A DNA stretch of 17,412 nucleotides, taken from Lachnospiraceae bacterium. Its GTDB lineage: Bacteria; Bacillota; Clostridia; Lachnospirales; Lachnospiraceae. Position numbers and translations under genes: made by a program. The DNA is taken from assembly GCA_017461685.1 (NCBI GenBank), contig JAFTXF010000114.1:1-17412 (forward strand), in the 5' to 3' direction. The notes beneath the pieces are model-generated. The model made no database searches, was not told the origin of the DNA, and saw only the letters and a program-made list of their open reading frames with translations. Of the stretch, positions 1-7,330 are shown piece by piece (the stretch's first letter is position 1; each line of letters opens with the position of its first letter).

Positions 1-87
1 AAAATTAAGAGCGTCAAAATTTAAGAACTATGAAATTAAGGTATGTTGAACTTTAGGAAGATTACACTTTAACAGGAGAAAAATAAT

Positions 88-1737
88 ATGAGCAAGGAAT
101 TTATCAGTATTTTACGCCGGCCGGATTATGTAACCGGTGCGGTAGATAGCAGTCCTTTTCGTTTTGAAGAAACCGGTGCGTTTCAGAAAGTGGGTGACCG
201 TGCTCAGCAGAGCTGTCCGGTGGAATATGAATACGTAGTAGGAGAAAAAGAAGCCAAGGTTATCGTGCATCCGGGCAAGGAACCGGTGAAATATTTAAAG
301 CTTCGTTTTGAAGGGGATATGTCTTTTGTACGAAGCGTTTATTCTGAAACCTGGGAAAGAAATGCCGAAATAGAGGCACCTCATGAATGGACTTCTGTCA
401 GAGCCAGCAGAGTACTGCCATGGTTTTGCTATCTGGATGGCGGAGACCGTTTTGGCTGCTACGGTGTAAAGACCGGACCGAATTGCTTTGCGTACTGGCA
501 GGTGGATCCCCATGGTGTGACTTTATTTTTGAATCTATGCTGTGGCAATGAGGGCACTGCATTAAAGGAATCTATTGTTGCAGTAGAGGTAGTAGAGTAT
601 GTGGGTGAAGTGGACGAGGATGCTTACAAGGTAGCCTGCAAATTTGCAGCTCAGATGTGTGAAAAGGCTGTACTTCCGAAACAGCCTATTTTCGGTGTGA
701 ATAACTGGTATTGGGCATACGGTAAAATTTCCGCAGAAAGCGTATTAAAGGAAACAGATTATCTGTTGGAGATGACGAAGGGAGCCTGCGCACGTCCGTA
801 TATGATTATTGATGACGGCTGGCAGATTAACAGAACCTATGGCGGCGGCAATTATATCGGCGGACCATGGATACCAAATGACAGATTTGGGGATATGGCT
901 AAGATGGCAGCGGATATTCACGCTAAGGGAGCTAATGCAGGTATCTGGTTCAGACCGCTTTTGACTTTGGGAGAGGTTCCTGAGGAGGCTGTGCTTACAA
1001 AGGATTCCGGCGGACTGATATTGGACCCGTCCCATCCGTATACCTTAGAGCGTGTGAAAAACGATGCAAAGCGTATCAGGGACTGGGGCTTTGACTTAAT
1101 CAAACATGATTTTTCTGCATATGACATGTTTGGCTGGTTCCTACAGACCAGATTCCACAATGTTGCTATGTGCAAGGAAGACCGTAAATTTTACGATAAT
1201 TCCCGTACCAATGCTATGCTTGTGAAGGATGTGTATCAGGCGGTGCAGGCGGGTGCAGGAGATGCAGATGTTATCGGCTGCTGCGTCATCGGACATCTGG
1301 CAGCAGGCATCCATTCTATATATAGAGTGGGTGGAGACACCAGCGGACACTCTTTTGAATGGACCGTAAGAAATGGTGTAAATTCCATGATGCGTCTGCC
1401 TTCCAACGAGCGTTTTTATCTGGTAGATCCGGACTGTGCTGCTTTTACGGAACAGGTGCCTGCAGACAAAAACCTGGATTTCCTGGAAATGTGTGCGCTT
1501 ACCGGCGTAACTACGTTAGCTTCTGTAACTCCGGGAATTTTAAAGCCAGAGGAAATGGAACGTATTCGCAAGATTTTCTGTATTGCTGCGGAGAATAAGT
1601 GTCGCTACGGCATCCGCAATTATGATAAAAATGTATTTCCGGAGATTTTTGAGTCTGAGGACGGAAGTGCCAAGAGGGAGTTTAATTGGTCTGATTATTA
1701 TCATGGTTCCAGAAACGTACTGGCTTGGTTAGAGTAA
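88..1737 (+). CDS. Clan GH-D glycoside hydrolase, alpha-galactosidase-like
   Basis: A 549-residue protein probably hydrolysing alpha-galactosides or related alpha-glycosides by a retaining mechanism. What is seen: a beta-rich N-terminal part (about 1-195), then a (beta/alpha)8-like barrel from NNWYWAYG (205-212). DDGW at 242-245 matches the substrate-binding motif of GH36/GH27 enzymes. KHDF (339-342) puts D341 where the clan nucleophile sits, and RVGGD (413-417) puts D417 where the acid/base sits. There is no signal peptide, so it is probably cytoplasmic and acts on imported oligosaccharides. AGGAGA at 74-79 supports the ATG at 88. Bases 1-87 hold no gene I can see, only three loosely repeated AAATTAAG-like words and no convincing promoter. 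At 549 residues it is shorter than classical ~700-residue GH36 enzymes and lacks their usual C-terminal beta domain. GH27 or an unclassified GH-D family is possible. Fold confident, substrate not. Confidence 0.8.
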   Translation: MSKEFISILRRPDYVTGAVDSSPFRFEETGAFQKVGDRAQQSCPVEYEYVVGEKEAKVIVHPGKEPVKYLKLRFEGDMSFVRSVYSETWERNAEIEAPHEWTSVRASRVLPWFCYLDGGDRFGCYGVKTGPNCFAYWQVDPHGVTLFLNLCCGNEGTALKESIVAVEVVEYVGEVDEDAYKVACKFAAQMCEKAVLPKQPIFGVNNWYWAYGKISAESVLKETDYLLEMTKGACARPYMIIDDGWQINRTYGGGNYIGGPWIPNDRFGDMAKMAADIHAKGANAGIWFRPLLTLGEVPEEAVLTKDSGGLILDPSHPYTLERVKNDAKRIRDWGFDLIKHDFSAYDMFGWFLQTRFHNVAMCKEDRKFYDNSRTNAMLVKDVYQAVQAGAGDADVIGCCVIGHLAAGIHSIYRVGGDTSGHSFEWTVRNGVNSMMRLPSNERFYLVDPDCAAFTEQVPADKNLDFLEMCALTGVTTLASVTPGILKPEEMERIRKIFCIAAENKCRYGIRNYDKNVFPEIFESEDGSAKREFNWSDYYHGSRNVLAWLE

Positions 1738-1751
1738 GTGAGGGATAGACG

Positions 1752-1946
1752 TTTGCCAAACTCGCTGGCTTGCAGTCGGAGCAATATATGTTCTGCTTCA
1801 GGGACGCTCTCGCTCCATGAAAATGCGTAGCGGTACTAAGCTCAGACTGCAGCCTACGGCTTTGCTTCGCTAAGGACCGACGCTTTTCAAGGCCCTTCAG
1901 TCAGAACATATATTGCTCCGACTGCAAGCCAGTGAGTTTCGCAAAA
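1752..1946. repeat. Long intergenic palindromic element
   Basis: A 38-bp inverted repeat, 1758-1795 against 1902-1939, matches at 37 positions; the one difference is a G-T wobble. Pairing continues imperfectly outward to about 1752/1946. The interior is also self-complementary: 1818-1841 (TGAAAATGCGTAGCGG onward) pairs imperfectly with 1869-1889. The whole element would therefore fold into one long hairpin. It starts 14 nt after the glycosidase stop and ends about 37 nt before the next gene. There is no ORF and no T-tract, so it is not an ordinary terminator. A MITE-like or REP-like repeat is the likeliest reading. Confidence 0.85.
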
Positions 1947-1983
1947 ACTTAAAGCTGTTGTAAATAGGAAAGGAATGAGGGAT

Positions 1984-2991
1984 ATGGCGAATTATGTAAA
2001 AATAAGTGTGCTGGGACAACCGGAGTTAAAAACTCCATACAGTGATGATCTGGAATCCAAGGTGCAGGAGATGATGGCGTATCTTCGCGCAGGTGTGGAA
2101 AAGGTGGTGCCGGATAAGCCTGATTTGATCGTGGTTCCGGAGGTGGTAGACAGATTCCCTTCCTTTAACATGGAACAGAGGAAGGCTTATTATCAATACA
2201 GGGGTGACCGTTTTCTTAATTTTTATCGAGAGATTGCCAAAGAAAATCACTGTTATATCGCATATTCAGCAGTCAGATATTTGCCGGAGGAAGATAAACT
2301 TCCTTACCGCAATTCTACCCAGATTATCGGTCGTGACGGGGAAATCGTAGGCATCTATGACAAAAACCATTTAGTTCCGTATGAACTGGATAATGGCGAG
2401 ATAGCATATGGAACAGAGGCACCGGTATTTGAACTGGATTTCGGTCGTGTGGCTTGTGCTATTTGCTTCGACTTAAATTATACGGAACTTTTGGACCGAT
2501 ATGCAGCTCAGAAGCCGGACTTGATTATATTTTCTTCCATGTACCACGGCGGGCTGATGCAGCAGGCCTGGGCGTATACCTGCCGGGCTCATTTTGTGGG
2601 AGCTATCTGCGGCCAACAGAGCAGGGTGCTGAATCCTTTCGGAGAAACGGTAGCAAGCAGTACCAATTATTTTGATTTTGTTACTGCTAGGGTGAACCTG
2701 GACTGCGTCATTGTACATTTGGACAATCATTTTGAGAAAATTGCTGCAGCCAAAAAGAAATACGGAGAGCTGCTTCAGATGCATGATCCGGGTTATTACG
2801 GTGGGGTGCTATTGTCCTATGAAGGAACTGACCGTACAGTGCGTGATATTATGCAAGAATTTGACATGATAACCATGGATGAATACTTTGATGCCTGCCG
2901 GGTACACAGGAGAAAATGGACCGGGGAGCAGGCAGTCAACCACCGAGTTTCGCAAACATCTAATAATGAGGAAATGAAAGGATGTATATAA
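1984..2991 (+). CDS. Carbon-nitrogen hydrolase (nitrilase superfamily)
   Basis: A 335-residue cytoplasmic hydrolase of the nitrilase superfamily, which cleaves non-peptide C-N bonds such as amides, carbamoyl groups or nitriles through a Glu-Lys-Cys triad. The triad is visible: E53 in VVPEVV, K127 in YDKNHLVPYE and C161 in CAICFDLNY. The Cys context (ICFD) and the partner Glu after the Lys favour an amidase or carbamoylase over a true nitrilase; this is inferred from family patterns. I chose ATG 1984 because AAGGA (1970-1974) sits 9 nt upstream. The in-frame ATG at 1975 directly abuts that site and would add three residues. The gene is 4 nt from the downstream oxidoreductase and probably co-transcribed with it. 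The C-terminal tail after about residue 315 looks low in conservation and contains a stretch resembling the end of the upstream palindromic element. Substrate unknown. Confidence 0.85.
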   Translation: MANYVKISVLGQPELKTPYSDDLESKVQEMMAYLRAGVEKVVPDKPDLIVVPEVVDRFPSFNMEQRKAYYQYRGDRFLNFYREIAKENHCYIAYSAVRYLPEEDKLPYRNSTQIIGRDGEIVGIYDKNHLVPYELDNGEIAYGTEAPVFELDFGRVACAICFDLNYTELLDRYAAQKPDLIIFSSMYHGGLMQQAWAYTCRAHFVGAICGQQSRVLNPFGETVASSTNYFDFVTARVNLDCVIVHLDNHFEKIAAAKKKYGELLQMHDPGYYGGVLLSYEGTDRTVRDIMQEFDMITMDEYFDACRVHRRKWTGEQAVNHRVSQTSNNEEMKGCI

Positions 2992-2995
2992 TTGT

Positions 2996-3973
2996 ATGAA
3001 AATTGCATTTGCAGGATTAAGACATAATCACATATATATGTTGTATGAGATGGCTATGGAACATCAGGAGTTTGAAGTCATCGGAGGCTATGAGGAGAAT
3101 GAAGCTGCAAAGGCAGTGGCAGAGCAGCGCGGTCTTTGCTGTAAGTATACGGATTATCAGGAGCTGTTAGCAGATGGGGAGGTAGAAGTGGTTGCTCTGG
3201 GCGGCTGCTTTGGAGACCGCGGCCGAATGGCTATCCGGGCACTGCAAGCAGGCAAGCACGTTATCGTGGACAAGCCATTATGCAGCAGTATAGAGGAGTT
3301 AACGGAAATTGAAAAGCTGGCTAAGGAGAATTCCCTTACAGTCAGCTGCATGTATACCATGCGTTATCAGGGCAATATCATTGCGGTACGTAATCTTATT
3401 AAGAGCGGTGCTTTGGGCAAGATTAATAATGTATATTTCGGCGCCCAGCATCCTCTGATGTACGGCAGACGTCCTGACTGGTATTTTGAGGAGGGCAAGT
3501 ACGGCGGCCTTATCAATGATATTGCCATTCACGGTATTGATTTATTGTCTTATGTGTTTGACTTGGAGTTTGAAAAGGTGGAGGCTGCAAGGTGCTGGAA
3601 CCGCTATGCCACAGAGGAAAAGGACTTTATGGACAGCGGGCAGTTTATGCTCACTATGAAGGAAAACGCAGGTGTTATCGCAGATGTGTCCTATGCCATT
3701 CCGGATGGTGTGGAATTTGACCTTCCGTATTATTGGCAGTTTTTTGCATGGGGTACTGAGGGTACTATTTCCTTTACTTATAATGAGCAGGAGATGCAGT
3801 ATTACATAAAAGGCCGGAAAGAGCCTATGATTCTGAAGGCGGAGCAGGATGTGAATTACCTGGATGACTTCTTAAAGGCAGTTCGTCAGGAACCGGGCGT
3901 AATTCTTCCTATGGAGGATGTGATAAACTCTACCGGACAGACTCTTTTGATTCAGAAGCAGGCGGATTGCTAA
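2996..3973 (+). CDS. Gfo/Idh/MocA family NAD(P)-dependent oxidoreductase
   Basis: A 325-residue dehydrogenase of the Gfo/Idh/MocA family, which oxidises or reduces sugar, inositol or glycoside hydroxyls with NAD(P). The N-terminal Rossmann fold begins at residue 1 (MKIAFAGLRHNH), with the variant loop AGLRHNH replacing the textbook GxGxxG. DKP at 92-94 is the family's E/D-K-P motif, whose Lys contributes to catalysis. INDIAIHGID (173-182) supplies the usual D-x-x-x-H pair (D175, H179) of the C-terminal catalytic domain. It starts 4 nt after the hydrolase stop. The only upstream purine block is AAAGGA at 2977-2982, 13 nt from the ATG, so initiation may depend on translational coupling. Beside a glycosidase, a role in oxidising a released sugar, or oxidation-assisted deglycosylation, is plausible but unproven. 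Confidence 0.85.
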   Translation: MKIAFAGLRHNHIYMLYEMAMEHQEFEVIGGYEENEAAKAVAEQRGLCCKYTDYQELLADGEVEVVALGGCFGDRGRMAIRALQAGKHVIVDKPLCSSIEELTEIEKLAKENSLTVSCMYTMRYQGNIIAVRNLIKSGALGKINNVYFGAQHPLMYGRRPDWYFEEGKYGGLINDIAIHGIDLLSYVFDLEFEKVEAARCWNRYATEEKDFMDSGQFMLTMKENAGVIADVSYAIPDGVEFDLPYYWQFFAWGTEGTISFTYNEQEMQYYIKGRKEPMILKAEQDVNYLDDFLKAVRQEPGVILPMEDVINSTGQTLLIQKQADC

Positions 3974-4070
3974 CAGAAAATAAAGGTAAGGATTGTCGAG
4001 ACAGGGGAGAAGGAAAAGGATAACCGGGATTGGCAAAAACAAGATGTGGATACCCGGCGTGAGGAAAAAG

Positions 4071-5204
4071 ATGAGTATGACGAAAATAGATTTTACAAAA
4101 TTAGAAACCTATTTAAAAAGTTTGCAGAAGAAATACGACGTTCCTTTCTGCGGTTGTAAGGTCCTTTACAAGGGCCAGGTGGTGTTTGACGGATGGACCG
4201 GCCCGAGATATGAGGACAAGCACTTATATTTTATTTATTCTATGAGCAAGCTGGTGACCAGTGTGGCAGCTATGAAGCTGGTAGAGCAGGGCAAGCTTTC
4301 CATGGAGGATGAGGTCAGCAAATATTTGCCGGAATACAAGGATTTGACGGTGAAGACAGAGGATGGCATCGTGCCGGCTAAAAAGAAAATGACTGTGCTG
4401 GATTTGCTTTCCATGCAGGGCGGATATGACTACGAGATGGCGGATTTAATAGAAGCGGGACGTAGGAATCCCAAGATGACTACCAGAGATATGATAAAGC
4501 TGCTGGCAGAGAGACCTCTTAATTTTGAGCCGGGCGAGGGCTATGCATACAGCCTGTGCTATGATGTACTGGGTGCAGTCATGGAAGTTGCCAGTGGCAT
4601 GAGCCTCGGAGAGTACATGAAACAGGAGATTTTCACACCATTGGAAATGCATTCCGCAACGATGAAGGTGACAGAGGAAGTACGAAAGCATTTATTGCCG
4701 CATTATAGTTTTGATGCAGAGTCCGGCACTGTAAAGGAGATCCTTCCGCCGGATAATTACTTTATATTTACACCGGAATATGAAAGCGGCGGTGCCGGAA
4801 TCATTGCAAGCTTTGAGGATTATTTTAAATTTTTTGCTGCTATGGTAAATGGTGGTATAGCAGCAAACGGCTATCGCTTATTAAAAAAAGAGAGCATGGA
4901 TGAAATTCTGAAAAGAAGAATGACGGACAAAATGATCCGGGAGTATGTCAGGGGTGTGCCGTGGGAGTGTCATTATGCCTTCGGTGTACGTGTGCTTATG
5001 GAGCCGGTGAAGAGAATGAAGTCTATTGTGGCAGGATCTTTTGAACTCAGTGGTGCTGCCGGAAGCTATGCACATTTTGATATGGAGAATGAACTTGGCA
5101 TTTTGTATTTCCAGCATGCACTGGGCATTGAGCCGATACCGGAAATTGCCCATCACGATATCAGAGACATGGTGTATGAGGCGATAGAAAAAAATAAAAA
5201 ATAA
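4071..5204 (+). CDS. Serine hydrolase, beta-lactamase fold (family VIII esterase-like)
   Basis: A 377-residue penicillin-binding-protein/class C beta-lactamase-fold hydrolase. S57-M-S-K60 is the S-x-x-K nucleophile motif. Y160 in AYSLCYDVLG corresponds to the Y-x-x base motif; the YSL form is typical of family VIII carboxylesterases rather than the YxN of true beta-lactamases. GAAGSYAHF near the C-terminus is the third active-site strand. There is no signal peptide, so an intracellular esterase that removes acyl groups from small molecules is more likely than a cell-wall enzyme. The frame is open from TTG 3993, but ATG 4071 is preferred: it has AGGA at 4062-4065, and the protein homology begins there (the upstream 26 codons are Arg/Lys-rich and featureless). 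ATG 4077 is an alternative. The 97-nt gap after the oxidoreductase contains no promoter I trust, so co-transcription is likely. Confidence 0.85.
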   Translation: MSMTKIDFTKLETYLKSLQKKYDVPFCGCKVLYKGQVVFDGWTGPRYEDKHLYFIYSMSKLVTSVAAMKLVEQGKLSMEDEVSKYLPEYKDLTVKTEDGIVPAKKKMTVLDLLSMQGGYDYEMADLIEAGRRNPKMTTRDMIKLLAERPLNFEPGEGYAYSLCYDVLGAVMEVASGMSLGEYMKQEIFTPLEMHSATMKVTEEVRKHLLPHYSFDAESGTVKEILPPDNYFIFTPEYESGGAGIIASFEDYFKFFAAMVNGGIAANGYRLLKKESMDEILKRRMTDKMIREYVRGVPWECHYAFGVRVLMEPVKRMKSIVAGSFELSGAAGSYAHFDMENELGILYFQHALGIEPIPEIAHHDIRDMVYEAIEKNKK

Positions 5205-5216
5205 CAGAAAAATTGC

Positions 5217-5245
5217 TTGCTTTATTGCGTGACATGTGCTAATAT
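5217..5245 (+). promoter_or_regulatory. Sigma-A promoter of rpsF-ssb-rpsR
   Basis: TTGCTT (5217-5222), a 17-nt spacer and TAATAT (5240-5245), preceded by TGC, make an extended -10 promoter. A second extended -10 look-alike (TGA then TATATT, 5258-5263) lies 18 nt downstream but has no good -35. Predicted start is near 5252, leaving a ~64-nt leader with a weak CCTTG/CAAGG hairpin (5268-5272 with 5284-5288). No terminator is visible after the upstream esterase gene. Confidence 0.7.
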
Positions 5246-5315
5246 ATATGACTGTGATATATTCATTCCTTGCTCTTGCTAGACAAGGGCCAGAGACCAA
5301 AAGGAGGTAAACGAC

Positions 5316-5603
5316 ATGACAAAGTATGAATTGTGTTTTGTTGTCAATGCAAAAATCGAAGATGAAGAAAGAGTAGCAGCTGTAGACAGAGCTAAGCATC
5401 TTATCGAAAGATTCGGTGGTACAGTATCCAATGTTGATGAATGGGGTAAGAAGAAATTAGCTTACGAAATTCAGAAGATGAGAGAAGGTTACTACTACTT
5501 CATCCAGTTCGAAGCGCCAACAAGTGCTCCGGCAGAAATCGAGAGCCGTGTGCGCATTATGGACAGCGTACTCAGATACTTAATCGTTAAGCAGGAAGCT
5601 TAA
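5316..5603 (+). CDS. rpsF: 30S ribosomal protein S6
   Basis: A 95-residue S6 protein, normal length for Firmicutes. It binds the central domain of 16S rRNA in the 30S platform as a heterodimer with S18, which is encoded two genes downstream. The family pattern is clear: MTKYELCFVV at the start, the GGTVSNVDEWGKKKLAYEI block in the middle, YYYFIQFEAP, then RIMDSVLRYL at the end. A strong AAGGAGGT at 5301-5308 fixes the ATG at 5316. It is first in the classic rpsF-ssb-rpsR operon, 18 nt before ssb. S6:S18 autoregulation through a leader RNA with a CCG bulge is known in many bacteria; I did not find that motif in this leader. Confidence 0.97.
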   Translation: MTKYELCFVVNAKIEDEERVAAVDRAKHLIERFGGTVSNVDEWGKKKLAYEIQKMREGYYYFIQFEAPTSAPAEIESRVRIMDSVLRYLIVKQEA

Positions 5604-5621
5604 TAGAAAGAGAGATTATCC

Positions 5622-6062
5622 ATGAATAAAGTAATTCTTATGGGCCGTCTGGTGAGAGATCCGGAGGTTCGCTATTCTCAGGGTGACAATGCAACTGCAG
5701 TAGCAAGATATACCTTAGCAGTTGATCGCAGATTTAATCGTAATAACGGTGAAGACAGTGCAGATTTTATCGGCTGTGTGGCTTTTGGACGTGCAGCAGA
5801 GTTTGCAGAGAGATATCTTCACAAAGGCACCAAGATTGCTATTACAGGTCGTATTCAGACCGGCAGCTATACCAATAAGGACGGTGTGCGCGTTTATACA
5901 ACAGATGTTGTTGTTGAGGAACAGGAGTTTGCAGAAAGCAAGAATGCTTCCGGTGCAAATGAAGGCGGTTATACAGCACCTGCCCGTACTCCAAATACAT
6001 CTGTCAGCGATGGTTTCATGAATATCCCTGACGGTATTGATGAAGAATTACCGTTTAATTAA
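5622..6062 (+). CDS. ssb: Single-stranded DNA-binding protein
   Basis: A 146-residue SSB that coats single-stranded DNA during replication, repair and recombination, normally as a homotetramer. The OB-fold spans about residues 1-105, opening with MNKVILMGRLVRDPEVRY and including DFIGCVAFGRAAEF and the GRIQTGSYTNKDG turn. A short Gly/Thr/Pro-containing linker follows. The acidic tip DEELPFN closes the protein; this conserved end recruits partner proteins in the family. The linker is short compared with many Firmicutes SSBs of 160-180 residues. The binding site upstream is only a purine run (AAAGAGAGA, about 5606-5614), weaker than those of its ribosomal neighbours, which may lower its yield relative to S6 and S18. 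Confidence 0.97.
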   Translation: MNKVILMGRLVRDPEVRYSQGDNATAVARYTLAVDRRFNRNNGEDSADFIGCVAFGRAAEFAERYLHKGTKIAITGRIQTGSYTNKDGVRVYTTDVVVEEQEFAESKNASGANEGGYTAPARTPNTSVSDGFMNIPDGIDEELPFN

Positions 6063-6088
6063 TTTGCAATGACAAGGAGGCAATAACA

Positions 6089-6352
6089 ATGGCTTACAAT
6101 AAGACAGAAAAAGCTGATGCTCCAATGAAGAGAAAAGGCGGTTTACGCAGAAGAAAGAAAGTTTGTGTTTTCTGCGGTAAAGATAATGTGATCGATTACA
6201 AGGATACAGCTAAGTTAAAGAGATACGTATCTGAAAGAGGCAAAATCCTTCCTAGAAGAATCACAGGAAGCTGCGCTAAGCATCAGAGAGCTCTTACAAC
6301 AGCTATCAAGAGAGCACGTCACGTTGCTCTTATGCCATACGTAGCTGAATAA
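6089..6352 (+). CDS. rpsR: 30S ribosomal protein S18, zinc-binding form
   Basis: An 87-residue S18, partner of S6 on the 30S platform. The basic N-terminal segment (KRKGGLRRRKK) leads into VCVFCGKD with C26 and C29, and GSCAKHQR carries C62 and H65. Together these form the C-x-x-C...C-x-x-H set of the zinc-containing (C+) paralogue, as opposed to the zinc-free form some bacteria use under zinc limitation. The YKDTAKLKRYVSERGKILPRRITG core is typical. CAAGGAGG upstream fixes the ATG. It is the last gene of the operon, with the terminator 19 nt after its stop. Confidence 0.97.
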   Translation: MAYNKTEKADAPMKRKGGLRRRKKVCVFCGKDNVIDYKDTAKLKRYVSERGKILPRRITGSCAKHQRALTTAIKRARHVALMPYVAE

Positions 6353-6371
6353 GACATATGACGTTAAAGAT

Positions 6372-6406
6372 TGGCCAATAACATGAAAGTTATTGGCCAT
6401 TTTTTT
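6372..6406 (+). terminator. Intrinsic terminator of rpsF-ssb-rpsR
   Basis: TGGCCAATAAC (6372-6382) pairs perfectly with GTTATTGGCCA (6389-6399) around the loop ATGAAA, followed by seven T (6400-6406). This is a textbook rho-independent terminator. Confidence 0.95.
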
Positions 6407-6416
6407 GAGATTTTAC

Positions 6417-6445
6417 TTTACATTTCGTTAAAAATTGTGTAAAAT
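6417..6445 (+). promoter_or_regulatory. Promoter for the membrane-protein gene
   Basis: TTTACA (6417-6422), a 17-nt spacer and TAAAAT (6440-6445), just after the rpsR terminator. This would give a leader of about 140 nt before ATG 6590; I see no recognisable riboswitch in it. Confidence 0.6.
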
Positions 6446-6589
6446 AAACTAAGTTATTTCGCGATGAATATTTTTTCTTTGAGAGTATAGTGGACAATGG
6501 TGTCTATTAGCTCTTTATTTGTTTATGCGGAAATAATTTAGCGGAGTAGTGCAATGGAGCATTGATGCGACAAAGTACGGGGAGTGGGC

Positions 6590-7120
6590 ATGAAGAAGAA
6601 CCTCAAAAATTACGAGCTGGATGAAAAGTCTAAAAATGGTGTTCGCTATGTGGGTCAGTATTACATACCTAATATGACCGGGCCGGAGCGGCGCAAGAGC
6701 GGCACACTGCAGATGCTTGCAGGTGCAGTGGAGCTTTTGCTGATTATCCTTGCTATATCCGTTAATTGTCAGGGCATTCGGACTATTTATGTTATCATTC
6801 CGCTGGAGCTGATTTTGTTTTGCTCTTTATTCTATTTGATGGGAGCCTACAGGTTATTTAGCAGCGGCGACAGGATGGAGCAAAAGACTTACGATAAGGC
6901 CATTGCTAATCCGGTGCAGATTGTGGCGATTGCCACAGTGCTTAATTTTATTTCCTGCCTGGGCCAGATTGTCCTTGTGATAAGGAAGGCAGGCGAGTCA
7001 TTCGGTTACGCTGACTATATATTTCTGGCTATAATTATCGTGCTGCTTGCTCTGCATATCTTTATGTGGAAGCATCAGAGAGTGTTGTATAATAAAGTAA
7101 AAGTAGAGCAGAAGGCATGA
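6590..7120 (+). CDS. Four-helix membrane protein, function unknown
   Basis: A 176-residue integral membrane protein that I do not recognise. A hydrophilic N-terminus of about 38 residues (MKKNLKNYELDEKSKNG...) precedes four predicted hydrophobic segments at roughly 40-59, 64-86, 107-131 and 141-160. A short charged tail (KHQRVLYNKVKVEQKA) follows. No catalytic or transport motif stands out. The frame is open from GTG 6584, but GGGGAG at 6579-6584 positions ATG 6590 correctly (5 nt), so I prefer it. It appears monocistronic, between the rpsR terminator and the opp promoter. The YxxGQYYIPNMTGPERRKSGT segment just before the first helix looks distinctive and might help a family search. Confidence 0.75.
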   Translation: MKKNLKNYELDEKSKNGVRYVGQYYIPNMTGPERRKSGTLQMLAGAVELLLIILAISVNCQGIRTIYVIIPLELILFCSLFYLMGAYRLFSSGDRMEQKTYDKAIANPVQIVAIATVLNFISCLGQIVLVIRKAGESFGYADYIFLAIIIVLLALHIFMWKHQRVLYNKVKVEQKA

Positions 7121-7254
7121 AATTAATTCAATATTAGGGACTTACATTTTATGAGGTACCCCTCCTCCTCGGAGACAAAATTTTCGGGGGATTCGCGCGA
7201 TAATGTATTGTGTGACATGGAGAGTAAAATCTTTCGTACAATCAGGGTATTTCA

Positions 7255-7283
7255 TTGGGTGTAGCTTTAATATATATTATATT
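7255..7283 (+). promoter_or_regulatory. Promoter of the opp operon
   Basis: TTGGGT (7255-7260), exactly 17 nt, then TATATT (7278-7283), inside an AT-rich run. The predicted transcription start is near 7290, at the foot of the next hairpin. The remaining upstream space (7121-7254) contains C-rich and G-rich stretches (7157-7195) but nothing I can name. Confidence 0.65.
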
Positions 7284-7290
7284 ACAAGAA

Positions 7291-7325
7291 GGTTCGGTAT
7301 GGAAGGAATACCGATCCAAAGGAGG
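7291..7325 (+). promoter_or_regulatory. 5' leader hairpin abutting the oppA ribosome binding site
   Basis: GGTTCGGTAT (7291-7300) pairs with ATACCGATCC (7308-7317) over a 7-nt loop with one mismatch. AAAGGAGG (7318-7325) follows with no gap and the ATG is at 7331. With the promoter above, the mRNA would begin at this stem. 5'-terminal stems are known to stabilise bacterial mRNAs. Confidence 0.65.
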
Positions 7326-7330
7326 AAAAC

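Noticed and set aside
3993..4070. Upstream extension of the esterase from TTG 3993
   Set aside because: The 26 extra codons are basic and unlike the family's N-terminus, and a better-placed binding site precedes ATG 4071.
5252..5315. S6:S18 autoregulatory leader RNA
   Set aside because: The leader position is right, but the known motif with a CCG bulge is not visible; only a weak CCTTG/CAAGG stem is present.
4881..5399. 172-codon minus-strand ORF across the esterase end and rpsF start
   Set aside because: It overlaps two well-supported genes and the rpsF promoter on the other strand, has no plausible ribosome binding site and encodes low-quality Cys/His/Tyr-rich sequence typical of antisense shadow frames.
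7157..7195. Terminator after the four-helix membrane protein
   Set aside because: C-rich and G-rich blocks can pair weakly, but the stem is irregular and no T-tract follows.
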